Shown: in pieces, positions 1 through 4,305 of the stretch
How positions within the stretch are numbered: the stretch's first letter is position 1
How the letters are laid out: each line of letters opens with the position of its first letter
NCBI GenBank assembly: GCA_021823905.1
Contig: JAKALX010000247.1
Location: forward strand, 1 to 5,957
Direction of reading: 5' to 3'
Source of the DNA: Chloroflexota bacterium
GTDB lineage: Bacteria > Chloroflexota > Dehalococcoidia > Tepidiformales > Tepidiformaceae
DNA length: 5,957 bases
Position numbers and translations under genes: made by a program
The notes under the pieces: model-generated
The model's input: the letters and a program-made list of their open reading frames with translations, nothing else
Databases searched by the model: none
What the model was told of the DNA's origin: nothing

Positions 1-680
1 CTCGCACCGTCGACCAGCTCGGGGAGTACGGCCAGCAGATCGGCGACATCGTCAAGGTCATCGACGAGATCGCCGCCCAGACCAACCTCCTCGCCCTCAA
101 CGCCGCCATCGAGGCTGCGCGGGCCGGCGAGCAGGGCCGCGGCTTCGCCGTCGTCGCCGACAACGTGCGCACCCTGGCCGAGCGCTCCTCACAGTCGACC
201 AAAGAGATCGCCGAGCTGATCGGCAAGGTCCAATCCGGCACGCAAGAAGCCGTTCAGGCCATGGCCGTGGGCGTCAAGGACGTCCAGGCCGGCCGCGAGA
301 TCACTTCCCAGGCCGGCAGTGCCCTCGACGCCATCATCGCCTCCGTCCAGGACGCCGCCTCGCGCATGCAGGGGATCGCCAAAGACGTCCAGGGTCTCTC
401 GGCGGGCGCCGGGCGCATCCTCTCCTCCGCCGACGAGATCGCCAAAATGTCCGAGGCCGCGGCTTCCAGCGCCGCCGCGATGGCCGACGGCACCGGCCGC
501 GTCACCACAGCCATCCTCCAGGTCTCCGCTACGAGCGAGGAGACGTCGGCGTCGGCCGAAGAGGTCTCCGCCTCAACCGAGGAGCTCTCGGCCCAGTCCG
601 AGGAGCTCGCCGCAACCGCCAGCGCCATGAAAGACCTCGCCCAGCGGCTCAACGAGGCGGCCAACCGTTTCACCTGGGAC
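1..680 (+). repeat. Long direct repeat, copy 1 (MCP signalling-domain coding sequence)
   Basis: This stretch aligns to 2326-3005 at a constant offset of 2325 bp. Landmarks at 6/2331, 42/2367, 165/2490 and 671/2996 all keep that offset, so there is no net indel. A 71-base run (42-112 versus 2367-2437) is identical, including synonymous sites. By hand count about 32 of about 226 amino acids differ, and most of the differences fall in two patches near 285-345 and 440-515. The repeat is a gene duplication, not a mobile element. Its true left border is outside the window. Confidence 0.93.
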
Positions 681-752
681 CGCGGGAAGGATCAGCCCGC
701 CGTCCTCCAGGGCCGATTCGCGTCGACGCCCGGCGGGAAGAGAGCCGCCTGA
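1..752 (+). CDS. Methyl-accepting chemotaxis protein, C-terminal signalling domain (5' end outside window; MCP-A)
   Basis: The reading frame is open from the first base (first full codon at 3) to a TGA at 750-752. The visible 249 codons are the cytoplasmic signalling domain of a chemoreceptor, which controls the CheA kinase through CheW. The hallmark hairpin tip is complete: DEIAAQTNLLALNAAIEAAR, then AGEQGRGFAVVADNVRTLAERS. Downstream is a long return helix with four Glu-Glu pairs spaced seven residues apart (SEETSAS, AEEVSAS, TEELSAQ, SEELAAT), matching the known small-small-x-x-Glu-Glu-x-x-small-small methylation pattern. After the coiled coil (ending NRFTWD) there is a loose tail of about 22 residues; no NWETF-type CheR/CheB tether is seen. 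The sensor, membrane and HAMP parts lie upstream of the window. A GTG at 165 opens an apparent shorter frame, but the hairpin tip upstream of it is in frame and intact, so it is not the start. It is closely paralogous to the next gene. Confidence 0.96.
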   Translation, partial: RTVDQLGEYGQQIGDIVKVIDEIAAQTNLLALNAAIEAARAGEQGRGFAVVADNVRTLAERSSQSTKEIAELIGKVQSGTQEAVQAMAVGVKDVQAGREITSQAGSALDAIIASVQDAASRMQGIAKDVQGLSAGAGRILSSADEIAKMSEAAASSAAAMADGTGRVTTAILQVSATSEETSASAEEVSASTEELSAQSEELAATASAMKDLAQRLNEAANRFTWDRGKDQPAVLQGRFASTPGGKRAA

Positions 753-777
753 GGCGGTTCCATCCCGTGTGCTTCCC

Positions 778-792
778 CACCGTCGCACGGTG
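778..792 (+). other. Short hairpin just downstream of MCP-A
   Basis: CACCGT (778-783) and ACGGTG (787-792) form a perfect 6-bp stem with a 3-base CGC loop, 25 bases after the MCP-A stop codon. The next bases (TTGGATAT) are not a T-run, so this is at best a weak or factor-assisted terminator, or a 3' end stabilizer. Confidence 0.35.
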
Positions 793-798
793 TTGGAT

Positions 799-863
799 AT
801 CGGGGCCACCGAGAGGGCCCACAAGGGCTCTCCCTCAGCAGAAAGCGTCTGCATTTGGCCGAT
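799..863 (+). other. Possible structured RNA: potential three-way junction between the two MCP genes
   Basis: Three nested helices can form at once. The outer stem pairs 799-803 with 859-863 (ATCGG/CCGAT) and 806-808 with 856-858 (CCA/TGG), with a GG bulge at 804-805. Inside it, 811-815 pairs with 828-832 (GAGAG/CTCTC) and 818-820 with 825-827 (CCC/GGG), again with a GG bulge (816-817), closed by an ACAA loop. A third stem pairs 838-842 with 848-852 (GCAGA/TCTGC). A competing helix, 803-807 with 816-820 (GGGCC/GGCCC), would break the outer and second stems. No motif of a riboswitch class I know is present. The position, after MCP-A and 114 bases before the MCP-B start, allows a 3' UTR, attenuator or leader element. 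In GC-rich DNA such pairings can arise by chance. Confidence 0.3.
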
Positions 864-963
864 TCTCCTAAGTGACGAGTCATCGATACCCGGCGAATGT
901 TAATCGGATACCTAGGAAACCGGCGCGCGAAGCCGCAGACGCCGTCGCGGTAACTGTTCTCAG

Positions 964-970
964 TCAGGAG
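964..970 (+). promoter_or_regulatory. Ribosome binding site of MCP-B
   Basis: TCAGGAG ends seven bases before the ATG at 978. This Shine-Dalgarno-like AGGAG at good spacing decides the start codon of the complete chemoreceptor gene. Confidence 0.75.
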
Positions 971-977
971 CTTCAGC

Positions 978-3023
978 ATGACTTCCTCACGCCACCCGTC
1001 CGCACCTGCCAGTCCTACCTCCTCACGACTTCTGCACATCAGTCTGCGTTCTCGCCTCATTGCCTCGTTCGGCATCTGTACGGCAGTTGTCGTCGGGCTC
1101 GCGGCGCTTGGGCTTTGGTCGCTCCAGACTGCAGCCAGCGAGACGGATCACCTGTACGCCACTGAAACCGTCGGTCTCGAACAGATCATGCAGGCGAACG
1201 TCAGTCTTACGGCCGCCGCCAAGGACCAGTTCAAAGCCCTCGCGGCCACTGACCCCGCGAAGCGCGGCCCGCTCGTTCAGCTCACGAAGGAAGAGCTCGC
1301 CGCCGGCGCCCAGGCGTTCGCAACCTACGAGAAGTCGATCACCAACGAAGCCGACCGGAAGCAGTACGAAGCCCTCAAGGTCAAGGTCAACAAGGTCAAC
1401 GGCGACCGAGCCAAGCTCCTCGACATTCTCGGCGCGGGCGACCTGGAGGGCGCGCAGAAGGCCTCCGCCGCGATGCAGAACGACATCGGCCCGATGTATG
1501 ACGGCCTCGCAGAGAGCACGAAGTTCAAGGCCAACCTGGCACGCGACTCGCACGACCGCGTCCTCGCGAAGGCCGCATCGTCCCGGCAGTGGTTCCTGGG
1601 CGTGGCCGCACTTGCAGCGGCAGCAGCCTTCGTGATCGCCTTCTTCCTCATCCGCTCGATCACGCGGCCAGTTGAAGTGATCCGCAAGCAGCTCACGAGC
1701 GTCGAGAGCTACGATCTCGCGGCCCTCCGAAACGGAATAGCAGCCGTTGAACGTGGCGACCTCACCGTCCAGGCCACGCCCGTCACCCAACTCGTCGCCA
1801 ATCCCGGTACCGACGAGCTGGGCCAGATCGAGCGCGGGATCAACGGAATGGTCACCGAGCTTCGACAGACCATGGCCGGCTACAACGCCATGCGCGAGGG
1901 CCTTGCCGAGATCGTCTCCGGCGTCGGCGAAAACGCCCAGAGCGTCCTCTCAGCCGCCGACCAGCTCCAGGAAGCCTCCGACCAGATGGCAGCCGCGACC
2001 GGCCAGATCGCGACCGCCATCAACGAGGTCACCCGCTCCACCGTCTCCTTGTCCTCGCTGAGCCAGGAGTCCGCACAGGAAGTCGAGCAAGTTGGCGCCG
2101 GGTCCCAGGAACTCGCCAACGCGGCACGCTCCACCGCCGGCTCCGCCGCTGGTTCGAGGACCGAGGCCAACAGCATGGGTGACCACATCGCCCAGGTCGC
2201 CACCCAGTCCGAGGAGGTCGCCGCCTCCGCTTCCGACTCCCGCCAGGCCGCCGAGGAAGGCCAGAAGGCGGTCATGCAGGCTGTGGCGTCCATGGAGGCG
2301 ATCGCCAAGACCATCGATCGCACCTCGCGCACCGTCGACCAGCTCGGCGAGTACGGCCAGCAGATTGGCGACATCGTCAAGGTCATCGACGAGATCGCCG
2401 CCCAGACCAACCTCCTCGCCCTCAACGCCGCCATCGAAGCGGCCAGAGCCGGCGAGCAGGGACGCGGCTTCGCCGTCGTCGCCGACAACGTGCGGACGCT
2501 GGCCGAGCGCTCGTCGCAGTCGACCAAGGAGATCGCCGAGCTGATCAGCAAGGTCCAGTCCGGCACGCAAGAGGCCGTCGAAGCGATGGCCGCCGGCGTC
2601 AAGGACGTCCAGGAGGGCCGGGAGATCACGACCCAGGCGGGCGAGGCGCTGAAGGTGATCATCACCTCGGTCCAGGACGCCACCTCGCGGATGCAGGGGA
2701 TCGCCAAGGACGTCCAGGGTCTCTCGGCGGGCGCCGAGCGGATCGTCTCCTCCGCCGATGAGATCGCGGAGCTTGCCGAGGCCACGGCGGCAGGCGCGGG
2801 AATGATCGCCGAGAGCGCGACGCGGGTGACCGGGGCGATCATCCAGGTCTCGGCGACGAGCGAGGAGACCTCCGCCTCGGCCGAGGAAGTCTCGGCCTCA
2901 ACCGAGGAGCTCTCGGCTCAGTCGGAAGAGCTTGCCGCGACGGCCAGCACGATGAAGGAGCTCGCGCGCAAGCTGAACGCCGCCGCCAACCGCTTCACCT
3001 GGGACAAGTCCCGCACCGCGTAG
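978..3023 (+). CDS. Transmembrane methyl-accepting chemotaxis protein (4HB-type sensor, HAMP, long signalling domain; MCP-B)
   Basis: A complete 681-residue chemoreceptor that senses an unknown ligand outside the membrane and controls CheA/CheW inside. Order: basic N-terminus (1-27), first membrane helix (about 28-48), helical extracytoplasmic sensor of about 155 residues resembling the four-helix-bundle MCP class (49-204), second membrane helix (about 205-225), HAMP region starting SITRPVEVI (227-235) with an unusually long connector through GDLTVQATPVTQL to DELGQIERGINGM (279-291), then the signalling coiled coil (about 314-672). The hairpin tip turns at AGEQGRG (491-497). From tip to end of coil is about 180 residues against about 125 in E. 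coli Tsr, so this is a long-arm class. Likely methylation pairs are E629/E630, E636/E637, E643/E644 and E650/E651, exactly one heptad apart. No NWETF tether is present; it ends NRFTWDKSRTA. The ATG follows a good ribosome site. The gene is transcribed alone or with MCP-A and stops at a strong terminator. Confidence 0.97.
   Translation: MTSSRHPSAPASPTSSRLLHISLRSRLIASFGICTAVVVGLAALGLWSLQTAASETDHLYATETVGLEQIMQANVSLTAAAKDQFKALAATDPAKRGPLVQLTKEELAAGAQAFATYEKSITNEADRKQYEALKVKVNKVNGDRAKLLDILGAGDLEGAQKASAAMQNDIGPMYDGLAESTKFKANLARDSHDRVLAKAASSRQWFLGVAALAAAAAFVIAFFLIRSITRPVEVIRKQLTSVESYDLAALRNGIAAVERGDLTVQATPVTQLVANPGTDELGQIERGINGMVTELRQTMAGYNAMREGLAEIVSGVGENAQSVLSAADQLQEASDQMAAATGQIATAINEVTRSTVSLSSLSQESAQEVEQVGAGSQELANAARSTAGSAAGSRTEANSMGDHIAQVATQSEEVAASASDSRQAAEEGQKAVMQAVASMEAIAKTIDRTSRTVDQLGEYGQQIGDIVKVIDEIAAQTNLLALNAAIEAARAGEQGRGFAVVADNVRTLAERSSQSTKEIAELISKVQSGTQEAVEAMAAGVKDVQEGREITTQAGEALKVIITSVQDATSRMQGIAKDVQGLSAGAERIVSSADEIAELAEATAAGAGMIAESATRVTGAIIQVSATSEETSASAEEVSASTEELSAQSEELAATASTMKELARKLNAAANRFTWDKSRTA
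2326..3005 (+). repeat. Long direct repeat, copy 2 (signalling domain of MCP-B)
   Basis: This is the partner of 1-680 at a fixed offset of 2325 bp, covering residues about 450-676 of MCP-B. The first 73 residues of the shared part, including the kinase-contacting tip, are identical. After that, substitutions cluster around residues 549-566 and 596-616. The last methylation-site block (624-657) is again nearly identical. The coding strand ends differ: copy 2 stops five codons after the shared FTWD, copy 1 after about twenty-two. Confidence 0.93.
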
Positions 3024-3035
3024 GAGCGGCCGCTC
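3024..3035 (+). other. Perfect 12-bp palindrome after the MCP-B stop
   Basis: GAGCGGCCGCTC directly follows the TAG stop codon (3021-3023) and is its own reverse complement. It can form a 4-bp hairpin with a GGCC loop in RNA, or serve as a dyad in DNA. It precedes the strong terminator by 13 bases. A functional role is not shown by the sequence. Confidence 0.35.
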
Positions 3036-3048
3036 AGGCGCCATGTTC

Positions 3049-3087
3049 CAGGGAAGGGAGGATCCGTCCTCCCTTCCCTGTTTTTTT
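3049..3087 (+). terminator. Strong intrinsic (rho-independent) terminator of MCP-B
   Basis: The left arm 3049-3062 (CAGGGAAGGGAGGA) pairs perfectly with the right arm 3067-3080 (TCCTCCCTTCCCTG), giving a 14-bp stem with no mismatch. The loop is TCCG, a member of the very stable UNCG tetraloop family. Seven T follow directly (3081-3087). It separates the chemotaxis genes from the regulator downstream and rules out the upstream ATG at 3043 as a start for that regulator. Confidence 0.95.
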
Positions 3088-3133
3088 CCCCGCGACGCCG
3101 GCGGCCGGCCGCGCCGCCCGCCCCGAACTGCGC

Positions 3134-3139
3134 TACTAT
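3134..3139 (+). promoter_or_regulatory. Candidate -10 box giving a near-leaderless transcript for the WYL regulator
   Basis: TACTAT (5 of 6 to TATAAT) lies in an otherwise very GC-rich stretch and ends 11 bases before the ATG at 3151. Transcription would begin about four to six bases before the start codon. No Shine-Dalgarno sequence precedes the ATG (GGCGCGGCT), which agrees with leaderless translation. I see no convincing -35 box. The call rests on one hexamer and its position. Confidence 0.35.
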
Positions 3140-3150
3140 TCGGCGCGGCT

Positions 3151-4170
3151 ATGAAGCGGCGCAGCGACGACCTCCTCGCACGATCTGAACGGTTGATGGA
3201 GCTCCAGAAACTGTTGCACCGGCCCGGGCCCGGCTGGACCGCGCGGCAGCTCGCGGCCCAGTTCGGTGAGGAGGACGTCGTGCTCCGCACGATCCAGCGC
3301 GACCTGAACTACCTTCGCGAACTTCTCGGCGACCAGCCATGGTTCGATCCCACGCTCCTCGGGCCCGCGCGAGGCCCCTATTCCCTGCCGCCGGGCATCT
3401 ACCCCTACACGCCGCTGCAGCTATCGCTCCACGAGGCACGCGCGCTCCTTTTCGGCATCCGTCTCCTCCTCCACAACACTGGCGGCAAGGATCCCGATGC
3501 GCTGACCGTGCTCGAAAAGCTGGCGGCGTCGTTCCCCGGCTCCGTCGCGGTCCAGGCCGAGCTGCTCCGCCAGTTGTTCGAACCACAGGCCGCGGCATCG
3601 AGAGAGGATCGTGACCAGCGCGCCATCCTCCACGCCATCACCGACGCCTGGGCCAGCTCGCATACCGTGACGCTGCGGTATCAGTCGCCAGGCAAGAACC
3701 CGCGCACCTTCGATTTCGACCCGTACCTGCTGACGCCCGGCGGCGCCAACGCCGCAACCTACCTCACCGGCTACAGCCACTTGCACGGCGAAGTTCGCAC
3801 GCTCGTCCTGTCCCGCGTTGTGCGCGCCACGCCGACGGCTGCCCGGTTCGCGCCGCCCGCGCTTGCGGAACTGGCCGAACGCATGGAGCGAAGCTTCGGC
3901 GGCGTCATCCTCGGCGACGAAGAGCACCGCGTCGTTCTCGACTTCGCTCCGGAGGCCGCCGTTCGCGCGCGCGAATCGCACCCCGTCCCCGGCCGGAGCA
4001 TCACGCCTCTGCCCGGCGGCGGCGTACGCATGGAGATGACGCTCCCCAGCTTGCTGGACTTCGTCCCCTGGGTCCTCGGTTGGGGCGCCGATGTACGCGT
4101 CGTCGAGCCTCCAGAGTTGCGCGAGCGGGTGGTAGAGTCGCTCAAGCGGGCGGCGGCCAATTACCGCTAA
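3151..4170 (+). CDS. YafY-type transcriptional regulator: HTH, WYL and WCX domains
   Basis: A 339-residue DNA-binding regulator of the WYL family, whose members sense ligands, often nucleic acid or nucleotide related, and control repair, defence or metabolic genes. Residues about 9-62 are a winged helix-turn-helix (WTARQLAAQFG, then the recognition-helix region LRTIQRDLNYLREL). Residues about 84-140 form a helical linker. Residues about 160-226 are the WYL domain: HAITDAWASSHTVTLRY, then DFDPYLLT, TYLTGYS and VRTLVLSRV. Residues about 257-337 are the WCX extension (HRVVLDFAPEAA, FVPWVLGWGADVRVVEPPELRERV). The signature Trp-Tyr-Leu reads Thr203-Tyr204-Leu205, so the Trp is replaced; the later Arg216 and Arg222 are kept. 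An in-frame ATG at 3043 would add 36 residues, but these are encoded by the terminator and are Pro/Arg-rich, so 3151 is preferred. The target is unknown; the yhaO-yhaN operon 135 bp downstream is the obvious candidate. Confidence 0.93.
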   Translation: MKRRSDDLLARSERLMELQKLLHRPGPGWTARQLAAQFGEEDVVLRTIQRDLNYLRELLGDQPWFDPTLLGPARGPYSLPPGIYPYTPLQLSLHEARALLFGIRLLLHNTGGKDPDALTVLEKLAASFPGSVAVQAELLRQLFEPQAAASREDRDQRAILHAITDAWASSHTVTLRYQSPGKNPRTFDFDPYLLTPGGANAATYLTGYSHLHGEVRTLVLSRVVRATPTAARFAPPALAELAERMERSFGGVILGDEEHRVVLDFAPEAAVRARESHPVPGRSITPLPGGGVRMEMTLPSLLDFVPWVLGWGADVRVVEPPELRERVVESLKRAAANYR

Positions 4171-4171
4171 T

Positions 4172-4188
4172 GCGACAGGGGTTGTCGC
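4172..4188 (+). other. Inverted repeat after the WYL gene (weak terminator or operator)
   Basis: GCGACA (4172-4177) and TGTCGC (4183-4188) are perfect inverted repeats around GGGGT, starting just after the TAA stop (4168-4170). The following bases (GCTCGAG) contain no T-run, so it is not a canonical terminator. As a 17-bp dyad it could equally be a binding site for the dimeric regulator encoded directly upstream. Neither role can be decided here. Confidence 0.35.
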
Positions 4189-4222
4189 GCTCGAGTCCGA
4201 CGATGCGACGCCGCGGGGGCGT

Positions 4223-4252
4223 TTGACCGTCGCTGCTGCTTAGCACTAACGT
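4223..4252 (+). promoter_or_regulatory. Candidate promoter of the yhaO-yhaN operon
   Basis: TTGACC (4223-4228) matches the -35 consensus at 5 of 6 positions. It is followed after 18 bases by TAACGT (4247-4252), a weak -10 that keeps the key A at position 2 and T at position 6. Transcription would start near 4259, leaving a leader of about 46 bases before the GTG at 4306. The intervening gap 4171-4305 has no coding content. Confidence 0.35.
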
Positions 4253-4255
4253 TCG
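4242..4255 (+). promoter_or_regulatory. LexA-like (SOS-box-like) inverted repeat overlapping the -10
   Basis: AGCAC-TAAC-GTTCG resembles the CGAAC-N4-GTTCG operator of LexA in actinobacteria and firmicutes. The right half is perfect and the left half matches at 3 of 5, so 8 of 10 informative bases agree. It covers the putative -10 of the nuclease operon, where a repressor would block transcription. The imperfect left half keeps confidence low. Confidence 0.25.
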
Positions 4256-4294
4256 CCTAGCCGGCCTGCTCGAGGGATCGTCGCCGGCGCCAAC

Positions 4295-4298
4295 GGAG
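4295..4298 (+). promoter_or_regulatory. Ribosome binding site of the yhaO-like gene
   Basis: GGAG ends seven bases before GTG 4306 and supports that start. The protein read from there begins directly with the family's first strand (MALFRFVHAADLHL), so no residues are missing or extra. Confidence 0.65.
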
Positions 4299-4305
4299 CG
4301 ACTAC

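Noticed and set aside
165..752. GTG at 165 as start of a separate 195-residue protein
   Set aside because: The same frame is open upstream and encodes the conserved MCP hairpin tip, so 165 is an internal valine.
858..865. GCCGATTC as a sigma-28 (flagellar) -10 box for MCP-B
   Set aside because: It matches GCCGATAA at 6 of 8, but at the normal spacing the -35 position reads CAGA, not TAAA. The bases also fall in a predicted stem. Not enough to call.
926..949. CGCGA...TCGCG inverted repeat before the MCP-B ribosome site
   Set aside because: It is a five-pair stem with a 14-base loop in GC-rich sequence, expected by chance and with no supporting context.
872..1165. Short + strand open frame overlapping the MCP-B start
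   Set aside because: It has no ribosome site and no domain, and it overlaps the well-supported MCP-B gene in another frame.
1880..2842. Long minus-strand open frame (320 codons) opposite MCP-B
   Set aside because: It is the shadow of a GC-rich coding strand. The translation is low-complexity Ser/Ala/Trp-rich with no domain, and the + strand protein is unmistakable.
2890..2960. Repeated Glu-Glu/Ser/Ala coding units as a tandem DNA repeat
   Set aside because: The seven-residue period is the heptad and methylation-site pattern of the coiled coil, so it is explained by protein structure.
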